NCBI RefSeq assembly: GCF_000421225.1
Contig: NZ_ATWL01000012.1
Location: 62,001 to 126,000, forward strand
Direction: 5' to 3'
From: Ruania albidiflava DSM 18029
Lineage (GTDB): Bacteria; Actinomycetota; Actinomycetes; Actinomycetales; Beutenbergiaceae
DNA length: 64,000 nucleotides
The notes below the pieces were generated by a model, which saw only the letters and a list, made by a program, of their open reading frames with translations, was not told where the DNA came from and did not search any database. This document shows, one piece after another, positions 33,666 to 42,913 of this stretch. Position 1 is the stretch's first letter. Each line of letters opens with the position of its first letter. The position numbers were made by a program, and so were the translations under genes.

Positions 33666-35090
33666 CTAGGACGCGAGCGGGTCCAGAGACGGGGGAGGTA
33701 CGTCGTCGGCGTCCTCGATAGCCGACAGCAGCAGCGTGGTGAGCTCCGCGCGGACCTGGGTATAGGCGGGATCGTCGTGCACCGAGTGCAGCTCCAGCGG
33801 GTCGGACTCCAGGTCGAACAGCTCCCACTCCGGGGTGCGCGGGTCGTCGATCGCGCCGGTGACCCCGAGCGCTTGTCCGTAGTAGTGGATGAGCTTGTAG
33901 CGGTGGGTGCGTACCCCCACGTGCGCCCCGACGCCGGCCTTGAGGTGCTCCCAGTACCGGTAGTAGATGTGCTCCCGCCAGCCTTGTGGCGACTCGCCGC
34001 GGGCGAGCGGGCGCAGGCTGGCCCCCTGCATCCGCTCCGGCGCCGGAACTCCGGCGTAGTCCAGGAACGTCTGCGCCAGGTCCAGGTTCAGCGCAAGGTC
34101 ATCGGTGACCGTGCCGGCGGGGATCTCGGTCGGGTAGCGCATCACCAGCGGGATACGCAACGAGTCGGTGTACATGAACCGCTTGTCGAAGTAGCCGTGG
34201 TCACCGAGGAAGAAGCCCTGGTCGCTGGCATAGGTGACCAGCGTGTGCTCGGTCTGCCCGGTCTGGTCCAGGTGGTCCAGCAGGCGGCCGGTGGTGCGGT
34301 CGATCCCGGCCACGCAACGCAGGTAGTCGGTGATGTAGCGCTGGTAGAACCAGGAGGTGCGCTCCTCCGGGCTGTCGAACTGCGGGATCGTCGTCTTCAC
34401 GTCCAGCTCGTCCAGGTCGCGGCCCACCCGGATCGCGGCCTCCGCGGCGGCCGACGAGCGGTGGGCGTAGTCGTCGAACAGCGTCTCCGGCTCGGGGAAC
34501 GTCGCCCCTTCGTAGAGGTGCTGCTCCTGCGGGCCGGGGAACCAGCGCCGGTGCGGGGCCTTGTGCCAGAGCAGCAGCAGCCAGGGTTGGTCGTCGGGTT
34601 GCTCGGCGAGCCAGTCCAGCGCGAGGTCGGTGAGGATGTCGGTGACGTATCCGGTGTGCTGTGTGCGGCCGTCGGGACCGATGAGCTCGGGGTCGTCGTA
34701 GTCGCCCTGCCCGTCGAGCACCTGCCACTCGTCGAACCCGACCGGGTCGTGCCCGTCGCCGTGGCCCAGGTGCCACTTGCCGAACAGCGCGGTGCGGTAC
34801 CCGGAGGCCTGCAGCAGCGCCGGGAACGTGGGCTGGGCGGAGTCGAAGCTGGTGGTCAGCGTCATCATGCCGTTGCGGTGGCTGTGCGCGCCGGTGAGGA
34901 TGGCCGCGCGGCTCGGGGCACACAGCGCGTTGGTGCAGTCCGCCTGGTCGAACCGGACGCCCTCGGTGGCGATCCGGTCCAGGTGCGGGGTCCGGTTGAT
35001 CGTGCTGCCGTAGCAGCTCATTGCATGCGCAGCGTGGTCATCGCTGAGGATGAACAGGATGTTCGGGCGGTGATCAGGCACAGCGGGCAC
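33666..35090 (-). CDS. Family S1 sulfatase (formylglycine type)
   Basis: 474 residues, no signal peptide, so intracellular. PNILFILSDDHAAHAMSCYG gives the two metal-binding Asp residues; the formylglycine motif C-x-P-S-R is CAPSR with Cys57; GKWHLGHGDG and the ASDQGFFLGDHGYFDKR block supply further active-site residues. Cys57 must be converted by a formylglycine-generating enzyme not found in this window. It leads the operon with the importer and MurQ. With GH89 nearby, a GlcNAc-6-sulfate or N-sulfated residue of a host glycan is a reasonable substrate class (inference). GTG start at 35090. Confidence 0.92.
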   Translation of the reverse strand: MPAVPDHRPNILFILSDDHAAHAMSCYGSTINRTPHLDRIATEGVRFDQADCTNALCAPSRAAILTGAHSHRNGMMTLTTSFDSAQPTFPALLQASGYRTALFGKWHLGHGDGHDPVGFDEWQVLDGQGDYDDPELIGPDGRTQHTGYVTDILTDLALDWLAEQPDDQPWLLLLWHKAPHRRWFPGPQEQHLYEGATFPEPETLFDDYAHRSSAAAEAAIRVGRDLDELDVKTTIPQFDSPEERTSWFYQRYITDYLRCVAGIDRTTGRLLDHLDQTGQTEHTLVTYASDQGFFLGDHGYFDKRFMYTDSLRIPLVMRYPTEIPAGTVTDDLALNLDLAQTFLDYAGVPAPERMQGASLRPLARGESPQGWREHIYYRYWEHLKAGVGAHVGVRTHRYKLIHYYGQALGVTGAIDDPRTPEWELFDLESDPLELHSVHDDPAYTQVRAELTTLLLSAIEDADDVPPPSLDPLAS

Positions 35091-35244
35091 CTCCGACGGT
35101 CAACGGCGTTGGCCCGAGAGTAGGCAGATCCCCGTGCTGGAGTCGCGGATCAGCGGGCGGATGAAACAGGCCGTGGGTCATTCCCCTGTGGTTGAAGAAA
35201 AGCGATACTTGCCGGGGAGTGCGGCGCTGGTTCGAGGACGGGGT

Positions 35245-36879
35245 CTACCGTGCTGGCGCGGGCGGACGAGACCAGATCGTCTCCTCGGCGCGGAGTGTCT
35301 GCGGTGAGCCGTGCGGTCGGGAGCGCCAGAGGATCTCGGTGCCTTCCGGGAGGTGCAGCGGGAGTGGGCCGGGGCCGGCGTTGGTCTGCACGGTCAGGTC
35401 ACCACGGCGGAGGATGAGCAGGTTGCCCTCCGATACGACGGCGCAGCTCGGCGGGAGTGCGTCACGGAGCCCGGCCCAGGTGTTCAGCAGGGCGCGCCAC
35501 CGGTTCAGCTGGCTCTCCGGGTCGTGGTGCTGGGTGGTGGCTGAGCCGTGCTCGGGCAGCGGGCCGTGGGCGAGCCACGGCTCGGTGCTGGGCCAGCCGC
35601 GGTCGGGCTGGTCGGTCCACGGGATGGGGGAGCGGGCCCGGTCCCGGCTGACGTCCAGCTCACCGGCACGGCGGGCGATCGGGTCGCGGGCGGTGTCCGG
35701 GTCGATCTCCAGGTCGATCATGCCGAGCTCTTCGCCCTGGTAGAGGAGGTACGGGCCGGGCATGGCCAGCACTGCGGCCGCGATCGCCAGCGCGCGGTCG
35801 GCGCTGCCCAGTCGCGAGGCCGGTCGGGCACGGTCGTGGTTGGACAGGAACCATCCGAACCGTCCGCTCGTGCCGCTGCTTGGGGTGCGCAGCACGCGTG
35901 CGACCTCGGCAGCGTCGAAGGGGACCCGGTCGGTGCCGAACCACATCGCCGCATCCAGGCGGCCAGTCTGGATGTAGCGCTCCACCCGGTCCGGGTTGTC
36001 CAGCACCGTCTCGCCGAGCAGGAACGGTTCCTCGCCGGAGCGGGTGCGAGGGAGCCGCGCACGCAGATGGGCATAGAGGTCGACCACGTCGTCCTGGTCC
36101 ATGTCATAGATCCGGGCGAGACCCCGGGCGGACCGTACTCGGCCGGCCGGGACATCTTGTCGGGCGGCGGCCTCGAGTACAGGGTTGTCCGGCAGGTCCG
36201 GGTGCTTGAGCAGGTTGTGCGCCACATCGATGCGGAACCCGTCCGCACCCAGGTCGAGCCAGTGGCTGAGGATGTCCACCCACTCATCGAGCACGTGCGG
36301 GTTGCGCCAGTTCAGGTCCGGCTGCTCCGGCAGGTAGGAGTGGTGGTAATACTGCTGCGAGTGCGGCTCCCACTCCCACGCCGAGCCACCGAAGTTGGCG
36401 ACCCAGTTGTTCGGCGGGCCGCCGTCGTCCGCAGGATCGGCCCACAGGTAGTAGTCGCGGTAGTGGCTGCCCTCCCGCCCCTCGGCCAGCGCTGCTTGGA
36501 ACCACGGGTGCTCGTGCGAGGTGTGGTTCGGCACCACATCGACCAGCAGCCGGATACCGCGCTGGTGCAGCTCATCGACCAGGCGCTGGAAGGTGCCGGT
36601 GTCCCCGAAGGCGGGATCGATGCCGCGGAAGTCGCTGACGTCATAGCCGTGATCATGGCCAGGCGAGGGGAAGAACGGGGTGATCCAAACAGCGTCCACA
36701 CCAAGCCCCTGGATGTGGTCCAGGCGGTCGATGATGCCCTGCAGGTCGCCGGTCCCGTCGCCATCGGAGTCGGCGAAGGACCGGATGTAGACCTCGTAGA
36801 TGACCGCGTCCGCCCACCAGGGCGGGGTCGAGGGTCGGCGGTCGGATGCTCGGGCGGTGGGTGCGTCGTGCTGGCGCAC
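35245..36879 (-). CDS. GH13 alpha-glucosidase / oligo-1,6-glucosidase-like enzyme
   Basis: 544 residues, cytoplasmic. The GH13 regions are all present: DVVPNH (region I, about 114-119), GFRIDVAH with nucleophile Asp218, LLGETV with acid/base Glu290, and FLSNHD with Asp349. The start ADAVIYEVYIRSFADSDGDG and the DPA-FG spacing are those of alpha-glucosidases of subfamilies such as GH13_17, 23 or 30. It hydrolyses alpha-linked glucosides after uptake. GTG 36879 has AGGAGAG upstream. It lies 154 bp before the sulfatase gene on the same strand and could be cotranscribed or separate. Confidence 0.92.
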   Translation of the reverse strand: MRQHDAPTARASDRRPSTPPWWADAVIYEVYIRSFADSDGDGTGDLQGIIDRLDHIQGLGVDAVWITPFFPSPGHDHGYDVSDFRGIDPAFGDTGTFQRLVDELHQRGIRLLVDVVPNHTSHEHPWFQAALAEGREGSHYRDYYLWADPADDGGPPNNWVANFGGSAWEWEPHSQQYYHHSYLPEQPDLNWRNPHVLDEWVDILSHWLDLGADGFRIDVAHNLLKHPDLPDNPVLEAAARQDVPAGRVRSARGLARIYDMDQDDVVDLYAHLRARLPRTRSGEEPFLLGETVLDNPDRVERYIQTGRLDAAMWFGTDRVPFDAAEVARVLRTPSSGTSGRFGWFLSNHDRARPASRLGSADRALAIAAAVLAMPGPYLLYQGEELGMIDLEIDPDTARDPIARRAGELDVSRDRARSPIPWTDQPDRGWPSTEPWLAHGPLPEHGSATTQHHDPESQLNRWRALLNTWAGLRDALPPSCAVVSEGNLLILRRGDLTVQTNAGPGPLPLHLPEGTEILWRSRPHGSPQTLRAEETIWSRPPAPAR

Positions 36880-36909
36880 ATGCTCTCCTGAAGCAGGCTG
36901 CAGGTGGTC

Positions 36910-37122
36910 CTAGTCAGTCTTGCGCAGGGCAGACCCCTTGTGCGCTGCGACATGGTCGGTCTTGTCGCTGCGGATCTCGTACTGGGGCTCCTCCGTGTTC
37001 GCCCGCCGGGTGTGCCCCTTGTACTCGAAGTCGCTGGTGTGCACCTTGATGATCGTGCCGGAGACGTGGCCTGCCTCGGAGTTCCAGGTCACGTGGTCTC
37101 CGACCGAGAATTTCGTGCTCAT
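36910..37122 (-). CDS. DUF2945 / HVA1-like small protein
   Basis: 70-residue basic protein: KFSVGDHVTWNSEAGHVSGT, then TIIKVHTSDFEYKGHTRRAN and PQYEIRSDKTDHVAAHKGSA. The VGD-HVxWN-sEAGhvsGTI pattern and C-terminal D-K-T-x-H-x-A-x-K-G are those of the hypervirulence-associated TUDOR-like (DUF2945) family. Role unknown. ATG 37122 with AGGAGGA. Stands alone between the GH13 and the divergent kinase gene. Confidence 0.85.
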   Translation of the reverse strand: MSTKFSVGDHVTWNSEAGHVSGTIIKVHTSDFEYKGHTRRANTEEPQYEIRSDKTDHVAAHKGSALRKTD

Positions 37123-37301
37123 CGTGGTCCTCCTGCCGATCTGGTGTGCCCACCATTGTGTCCGGCGTCGCACGGGCGCGCAGGGTCGGCGAAGGTGCCT
37201 GGGAAGGTGCGCAGGCTGACCCGCCGCCGATAGCCTGGCCGTTCACAGCGCCGCGCCCGCGGGGGACGGGCGCGAATCCGGCTCCGTCCAGCGAGGTTCC
37301 C

Positions 37302-38825
37302 ATGCCCAGCTCACCGCTCGTCATCGCGGTCGACTCCTCGACGACCAGCACGAAGGCGATCATCGTCGATGCCGCCGGCCGGGTGCTGGCCCAGCACCGC
37401 TGCGACCTGGCGATGCACACCCCGCAGGTGCACTGCTACGAGCAGGACCCCAGAGACTGGTGGCACAGCACCGACCGTGCAGTAGCCGGGGCAGTAGCCG
37501 CGCTCTCCAGCGCGGACCGGGCGCGGGTGAGCCATCTGTGCGCGACCGTGCAGCGGCAGTCCTTCGCCCTGGTCACCGATTCCGGCGAGCCGCTGCGGCC
37601 AGGAATCCTCTGGCTGGACGGGCGCGCCGAGGAGCAGGTCCGGCGCCTCGGCACCGAGGAGATCCACGCCCTGTCCGGGTTCCAGCCGGACGTCACGCCC
37701 TCGCTGTACAAGCTTGCCTGGCTCGCCGACCACGAACCCGAGACGCTCCACCGCGCGGACAAGGTCGTGGGCGTGCACGGCTACCTGGTGCACGAGCTGA
37801 CCGGCCGCTGGACCGACTCCGTGGCCACCGCCGACAGCCTCGGTCTGCTGGACATGGCCGCGAACACCTACTCCGACCACCTGGTCGCCCTGGCCGGTCT
37901 CCAGGCCTCACAGCTGGCCGAGCTGGTCCCCGCCGGGTCGGTCATCGACACCGTGCGCCCCGAGATCACCCAGACCTGGGGCCTGCCGGGCCCGGTCGAG
38001 CTCGTGGCAGCCTGTGGTGACGGACAGGCCGCGGCACTCGGCGTCGGCGCCATCGAGATCGACGAGGCCTACCTGAACCTGGGCACCGCACTGGTGGCCG
38101 GAGTGCACTCCCCGCAGTACCGGTACGCCGGCGCTTTCCGCACCGATGCGGCGGGCATCCCGGGCCAGTACGTCCTGGAGATCGTGCAGAACTCCGGCGC
38201 CTACCTCGCCGGCTGGTTCCGCACCGAGCTGGGCGACCCACGGCTCGCCGGACGCCCCGACCCGCAGCTGGAGGAAGCCGCCGCCCAGGTGACTCCCGGA
38301 TGCGGGGGACTGGTGACGTTGCCCTACTGGAACGCCGTGCAGAGCCCGCACTGGGATCCCACCGCCCTGGGAGCCGTCGTCGGCCTGGCCGGCGCCTACG
38401 GGCGCCCGGAGATGTACCGCTCGGTGCTCGAAGGCCTCAGCATCGAGATGGCCGGCAACCTCGCCGGCCTGCAGGCCGCCACCGGGGTCCCGCTGAGGTC
38501 GATACGGGTGGTCGGCGGCGGGCAGCGGTCGGTGCTGTGGCGCCAGATCATGACCGACGCCGTGGGTCTGCCGCTCACGGAGTCGCCACAGGAGGAGGTC
38601 TCCGCGATGGGCGCCGCCGTGCTGGCCATGACCGCTGCGGGCGCGCACCCCTCGATCGCAGCCGCGGCCCGGGCGATGGCCCACCTCGGCACCTCGACCG
38701 AACCGGACCCGACCACACACGAGCTCTACCGTGAGCTCGGCGAGATCCAGGCGGGGCTGTACCCGGCGCTACGGGAGACGTTCGCACGGCAGCGCCGCTT
38801 CGCTGCCGACCACCCGATGCGGTGA
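37302..38825 (+). CDS. FGGY-family carbohydrate kinase (xylulokinase-like)
   Basis: 507 residues. The N-terminal ATP/sugar motif VIAVDSSTTSTKAIIVDAAG, the catalytic region ILWLDGRAEEQVRRL (with the conserved D-x-R), CGDGQAAALGVGAIE and the C-terminal VVGGGQRSVLWRQIMTDAVG are FGGY landmarks, closest to xylulokinases. The enzyme phosphorylates a ketose or polyol with ATP. ATG 37302 gives a normal N-terminus. Its partner isomerase is not in the window, so the specific sugar is unresolved. It may serve the sugars released by the neighbouring glycosidases. Confidence 0.9.
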   Translation: MPSSPLVIAVDSSTTSTKAIIVDAAGRVLAQHRCDLAMHTPQVHCYEQDPRDWWHSTDRAVAGAVAALSSADRARVSHLCATVQRQSFALVTDSGEPLRPGILWLDGRAEEQVRRLGTEEIHALSGFQPDVTPSLYKLAWLADHEPETLHRADKVVGVHGYLVHELTGRWTDSVATADSLGLLDMAANTYSDHLVALAGLQASQLAELVPAGSVIDTVRPEITQTWGLPGPVELVAACGDGQAAALGVGAIEIDEAYLNLGTALVAGVHSPQYRYAGAFRTDAAGIPGQYVLEIVQNSGAYLAGWFRTELGDPRLAGRPDPQLEEAAAQVTPGCGGLVTLPYWNAVQSPHWDPTALGAVVGLAGAYGRPEMYRSVLEGLSIEMAGNLAGLQAATGVPLRSIRVVGGGQRSVLWRQIMTDAVGLPLTESPQEEVSAMGAAVLAMTAAGAHPSIAAAARAMAHLGTSTEPDPTTHELYRELGEIQAGLYPALRETFARQRRFAADHPMR

Positions 38826-39154
38826 GGGAGCCAGAGTCTCCACACAGTACGCCCGCTCGCGTTGGCGAGTTCTCCTGCCCGACGGCGGAGCTCACCAGGG
38901 GTGCGTGCGCGCACCGGGCGTAGCTGCGTGGGCGGGTGCGCCCTGCGCCTGCACAGATGCCCACGGGCCTGCGGGCCGGGCCAGATTGCCCCGGCGCGGC
39001 GGTGCACGTTTGCTCAGGACCGGTCGATCGGGTTGTCCGGTCGCGACCGGCTCGACACACTCAACGGTGCCGCAGCGAGGGCAGGTCGCCCGCGAGGGTC
39101 GCCTGCGCTCGCTCCAGCAGCACGAGCGCAATGACATGCCCACCGTGAGGAGCA
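38826..39154 (+). other. Intergenic region without recognisable gene
   Basis: 329 bp between the kinase and the metallophosphoesterase gene. No convincing coding frame. GAGGAGC just before 39155 is the ribosome site of the next gene; its promoter is presumably here. Confidence 0.6.
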
Positions 39155-41362
39155 ATGGTGCCGAGTCGTCGAGAGTTCCTGGCCACGTCCGGACTAGCGG
39201 TAGCAGGAGGTGGCGCCTCTGGTCTCCTCGGCCCCAGCACCCGGCCCAGGCACGCTGCATCGGAACCGCTCGCCGAGGCGCCGGCACGGTTCGCGGTGCT
39301 GACCGATACGCACCAGAACGCCGACATCCCCGAACGCGTCGACATGCTGGCACGGGTGATGGACCACATCGCAGCTCGCGACCCGCACTTCGTCCTCAAC
39401 TGCGGGGACATCACCGACTACGGCGTGGACGAGGACTTCGCCACCTACCGCTCCACCATCCCCGCAGCCCTGACCGACCGGGTGCACCACGTGCCCGGCA
39501 ATCACGAGACCCAGTGGAATGCCGACGCCTGGGAGGCCTACCGCACGCACTTCGGCCCCACCCGGCACAGCTTCGATGCGGCCGGACTGCACCTGGTCGG
39601 GATGGACCCGTTGTGGCCGCAGCAGTGGGAACCCTGGGCCTTCACCGACGAGCTCCTCGACTTCCTCCGCGAGGACCTGGCCGCGGTGCCGCCCGAGGTG
39701 CCGATCGTGGTGTTCAACCACTTCCCACTGAATGCCGGCTACCCGTTCGTGAACAACCGGGACGACTTCTGGGACGTGGTGGAGCCCTACCGGGTGCGGG
39801 TCGCCTTCGCGGGGCACACCCACGGCTTGAAGCTGTGGACCTACAACGGGATCACCCAGCTGGTCGGACGCCCGGCCAAAGACCTGCCGCTCTACTACTG
39901 GGCCGAGCGCGAGACCGGCGATGACGGGGACCTGCTCGCGATCACGGAGGTCCGGGTGCCTGAGGACGGTCCTGCTACCGAGCAGCTCATCGCCCGCGCA
40001 CCTTTGGACGAGCACGGCCCGGGCGCAGACCTGCCACCGCTGGCCATCTCTGCGACACCGGAGGAGGGCAGCGTCGCCGTGGAGGTGACCACCCAACTGA
40101 GCGCAACCAACATCGAGGTGCGTGCCCGCCGTCACCCGCAGGGCACACCAGAAGCGGACGTGCCCTGGAACGACCTGAGCCCGCAGGGCACGCACTGGTC
40201 CGGCAACCTCCAGAGCGGGGAGTTCACGCCCGGCCCGCACCGGATCCAGGTCCGGGTGGACACCGGTGAGGAGATCGTCTGGGAAGGTATGCACGAGATC
40301 GAGGTGCCCGCCACCGGACCCAGCATCGGCTGGACGCACGCGCTGGGTGAACCCGTCGTCGGCGACCTCGCCTGCGATGGCTCCACGGTGCTGGTGGCCA
40401 CCATGACCGGGACGCTCACTGCGCTGGAGGTCACCGCCCGCGGGGCCCGCCGCCGCTGGACCAAGCGCCTCGGCGACCTCTACCGCGGACCGGTGCTGGC
40501 ACCCGACGGTCAGCTCGCCGTCGTCGGCTCGGCCGACCACCAGCTCACCGCACTGGACTGGACCAGGCATGGCGCCACCAGGTGGCAGCAGGACCTCCAG
40601 GCGCCGGTCATGTCCGAGGTGACCATCACTGGAGACGGCGACGGCGCCCGCATCCTTGCCGCGGCCGGGACGAGCCTGTGGTGCTTCGACCTCGCCGGGG
40701 CCGTGCAGTGGCGCTCAGACCTGAACGGCACGTTCATCGGCCGGGCTGCCGTGGTCGATGACCGGGTGTTCGCCGGCAGCAGCGACGGCGACCTGCACGC
40801 CTACGATCTCGACTCCGGGGAGGAGCTGTGGTCCACCTCGTGCACCGATTCCACCTCGACGTACCACCGCACGATCTACGGCCCGCAGCAGGCCAAGCTG
40901 GCCGTGCTCGACGACGGTGGAGTGCTCGTGCCCTGTCATACCGACCTGTTGGTCATCGAGCAGGCCTCCGGCGCGGTGCGGTGGTCGCGGGACGACTTCG
41001 CGCGGGTGGGAGCGACCGCTCCGATCGTGACCGAGCGTGGAGTGTGGGTGGTGCACGGGAAGTTCGGGACCATCCACCAGATCGATCTCGCCACCGGTGC
41101 CGACCTGTGGATCGACGACACTCTGCCCACGAGCTGGGGCTCATCGCCCATCCCCACCAGCGACCCGGACCACTGGTGGTTCCCCTCGCACACCGGGCGG
41201 TTGGTCCGCCTCGATCTCACCGGGCCCAGCGTGACGCCGGTGCTGCAGGTGGCCACGGCCTACAGCACCTCCACGGCGGTGCTCACCGATGCTGACTCGC
41301 CGGTCCTGGTGAGCGCGGACGTGACCGGTGTGGTCCGAGGGGTGGTGGGCCTGGAAGCCTGA
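39155..41362 (+). CDS. Tat-exported metallophosphoesterase fused to PQQ-like beta-propeller
   Basis: 735 residues. A twin-arginine signal (SRREFLATSGLAVAGGGASG) targets the folded, metal-loaded protein outside. Residues about 48-270 are a calcineurin-like phosphoesterase: LTDTHQNAD, NCGDITDYG, PGNHE, FNHFPLNAG and FAGHTHG supply the metal ligands. After an Ig-like linker, residues about 400-735 hold repeated blades of PQQ-like type (GSSDGDLHAYDLDSGEELW; GTIHQIDLATGADLW). The propeller probably binds a polymer or partner. Substrate is unknown; phosphodiesters or phosphorylated glycans outside the cell are likely. ATG 39155 follows GAGGAGC. Confidence 0.88.
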   Translation: MVPSRREFLATSGLAVAGGGASGLLGPSTRPRHAASEPLAEAPARFAVLTDTHQNADIPERVDMLARVMDHIAARDPHFVLNCGDITDYGVDEDFATYRSTIPAALTDRVHHVPGNHETQWNADAWEAYRTHFGPTRHSFDAAGLHLVGMDPLWPQQWEPWAFTDELLDFLREDLAAVPPEVPIVVFNHFPLNAGYPFVNNRDDFWDVVEPYRVRVAFAGHTHGLKLWTYNGITQLVGRPAKDLPLYYWAERETGDDGDLLAITEVRVPEDGPATEQLIARAPLDEHGPGADLPPLAISATPEEGSVAVEVTTQLSATNIEVRARRHPQGTPEADVPWNDLSPQGTHWSGNLQSGEFTPGPHRIQVRVDTGEEIVWEGMHEIEVPATGPSIGWTHALGEPVVGDLACDGSTVLVATMTGTLTALEVTARGARRRWTKRLGDLYRGPVLAPDGQLAVVGSADHQLTALDWTRHGATRWQQDLQAPVMSEVTITGDGDGARILAAAGTSLWCFDLAGAVQWRSDLNGTFIGRAAVVDDRVFAGSSDGDLHAYDLDSGEELWSTSCTDSTSTYHRTIYGPQQAKLAVLDDGGVLVPCHTDLLVIEQASGAVRWSRDDFARVGATAPIVTERGVWVVHGKFGTIHQIDLATGADLWIDDTLPTSWGSSPIPTSDPDHWWFPSHTGRLVRLDLTGPSVTPVLQVATAYSTSTAVLTDADSPVLVSADVTGVVRGVVGLEA

Positions 41363-41403
41363 CGCGGACCGCCACGCCGGCCCCGCTTGCTAGCCTCACT
41401 GCC

Positions 41404-42066
41404 GTGTGGCAGAGCTGGAAGCGCAACCGCGCGGCGCGGCGGGTCAAACCAGGCGACGGGCGCCGGCTGCAGCGGTATCGCTGGTGGCAGCCCTTCACCC
41501 GCACCCTGTTCCACCTCCGGCTCCCGGACGACGACGGCGAGCAGCGCACCTGGTCGGTGGACGTGCGGCTGTGGGGCGACTCCGACGGTGAGGTACGTGC
41601 ACAGCTCTACCGGGACGGGCACCAGCACGCCGTCTCCACGCTGCCGGCAGCGTTCCTGGTGCCGGGCGGCACGGTCGAGGTGGCAACCAGCACGTTCGGG
41701 CTGCGCCGCTGCCACTTCGTGACCGACACGGGCCGGGAGCGTCAGCTGCGGCCGGACCCGGCGTCCGCCGAGGGCTGGCGGTTGCGGCTGGAGCGGACCA
41801 GGCCACGCCTCGGTCGCGCGCTGGGTATCACGTCGGTCGTGGTGCTCGTCGTGGCCCTGCTCCTGGGACTGCCGCAGCTCGCTGAGCAGATCACCTCCAT
41901 CCCTCCGGTTGCCGAACGGGTAGGGACGTTCGAGTCGCCGATCGCCCTGCCGTCCTGGCTGAACATCGGCCTCCTGGTCACGACCGTCCTGGCGAGCACC
42001 GAGCGCGCGCTGCGGCTGCGCTACCACTGGCTCCTCGACGGCGGCCTCTTCGAAGGCGAGGACTGA
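41404..42066 (+). CDS. Hypothetical membrane protein
   Basis: 220 residues, family not recognised. The N-terminus is basic and Trp-rich; residues 45-115 look like a soluble beta-rich region (LRLPDDDGEQRTWSVDVRLW, then LVPGGTVEVATSTFGLRRCH). Two hydrophobic helices follow (ALGITSVVVLVVALLLGL, about 139-156, and LPSWLNIGLLVTTVLAS, about 184-200). GTG start at 41404 without a clear ribosome site. It stands 41 bp after the phosphoesterase gene and may be in the same transcript. Confidence 0.65.
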   Translation: MWQSWKRNRAARRVKPGDGRRLQRYRWWQPFTRTLFHLRLPDDDGEQRTWSVDVRLWGDSDGEVRAQLYRDGHQHAVSTLPAAFLVPGGTVEVATSTFGLRRCHFVTDTGRERQLRPDPASAEGWRLRLERTRPRLGRALGITSVVVLVVALLLGLPQLAEQITSIPPVAERVGTFESPIALPSWLNIGLLVTTVLASTERALRLRYHWLLDGGLFEGED

Positions 42067-42129
42067 GCAGCACAGGAGCGGGGGAACCTCACCGGCCCCG
42101 GTTGTGCCATCCACGTAGCCCGGGGGCAG

Positions 42130-42477
42130 TCATGTCATCAGTCGGCGGATGGCTGCCAAGTCCTTTGGGAGAGTGACAGATAGTGTCCGCCAGACGATCC
42201 GGTAGTCGATGAAGCCGTACTCGTGCGCGACGATGTTTCGCATGGCCTTGATCTTCCTCCACTCGATCTCGGGATGCGCCCGGACAAAGGCGGGGGAGTC
42301 GCGATCGAGCCTTGAGACCGCCTCGCCCATCCGGTGCAGCAGTGCTTCGGCCACCAGCTGCGTCGGACGGTCGGCGTAGAAGTTCTGCTCGCCGAGAGCG
42401 GTCACGTACTGCTCGATCTCCACGCCGAACCGAACCATGTCGACCAGGGCCCGTTGCGTGCGGTCCGCGTCACTCAC
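42130..42477 (-). CDS. hepT: HepT-like HEPN RNase toxin, copy 2 (intact motif)
   Basis: 115-residue HEPN protein with the complete R-x4-H-x-Y motif in AMRNIVAHEYGF. HepT toxins are RNases; the MntA partner inactivates them by adding AMP units to the Tyr. GTG start overlaps the partner stop by 4 bp. The close paralogue 13 kb away (copy 1) has lost the Arg. This copy is therefore the one expected to be active. Confidence 0.9.
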   Translation of the reverse strand: MSDADRTQRALVDMVRFGVEIEQYVTALGEQNFYADRPTQLVAEALLHRMGEAVSRLDRDSPAFVRAHPEIEWRKIKAMRNIVAHEYGFIDYRIVWRTLSVTLPKDLAAIRRLMT

Positions 42478-42905
42478 AGGGCGACGACGTCCTGGAGTCG
42501 GTCGATTCCCGCGGCGCCGTCGGAGATCACATCGACACGGACTCCGAGGAGCTCCTCTAGGTCGTGCGTCAGACCCACTTGGTCATAGAGACTCGCGTCG
42601 TCGCTGAAGTGGACGAGCAGATCAAGATCGGAGCTTGTGGTGTCGGCCCCGATGGCAGCGGAGCCAAACACACGTACATGGCTGGCTTTGTGTCGGGCAG
42701 CTACTGCGGCGATCTCGCGACGCATCGTGGCGGCGAGTTCCGACGGGCGGCTCCTGGTCGCAGCATCGATGCGCGCCAGCGTCGTGGCACTAGGGCTCAG
42801 GCGCCCGGATTCGTAGGCCGAGATGTTCGGTTGTGCGATCCCAGTGCGAGCGGCTAGCTCCCGCTGCGAGAGTCCCGCTCGATGACGCATCTGCCGCACA
42901 TTCAC
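42474..42905 (-). CDS. mntA: XRE-HTH plus MntA-like nucleotidyltransferase antitoxin, copy 2
   Basis: 143 residues. An XRE-type HTH (MRHRAGLSQRELAARTGIAQ...) is fused to a minimal nucleotidyltransferase with the complete motif GSAAIGADTTSSDLDLLV (G-S-x10-D-x-D) and a later acidic residue in GVRVDVISDG. Such proteins use ATP to AMPylate HepT; the HTH probably provides autoregulation. Start ATG 42905 (MNVRQM) lies 22 bases after a TATAAG element on the minus strand, in an inverted repeat shared with copy 1. Confidence 0.9.
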   Translation of the reverse strand: MNVRQMRHRAGLSQRELAARTGIAQPNISAYESGRLSPSATTLARIDAATRSRPSELAATMRREIAAVAARHKASHVRVFGSAAIGADTTSSDLDLLVHFSDDASLYDQVGLTHDLEELLGVRVDVISDGAAGIDRLQDVVAL

Positions 42906-42913
42906 ACAATCAT

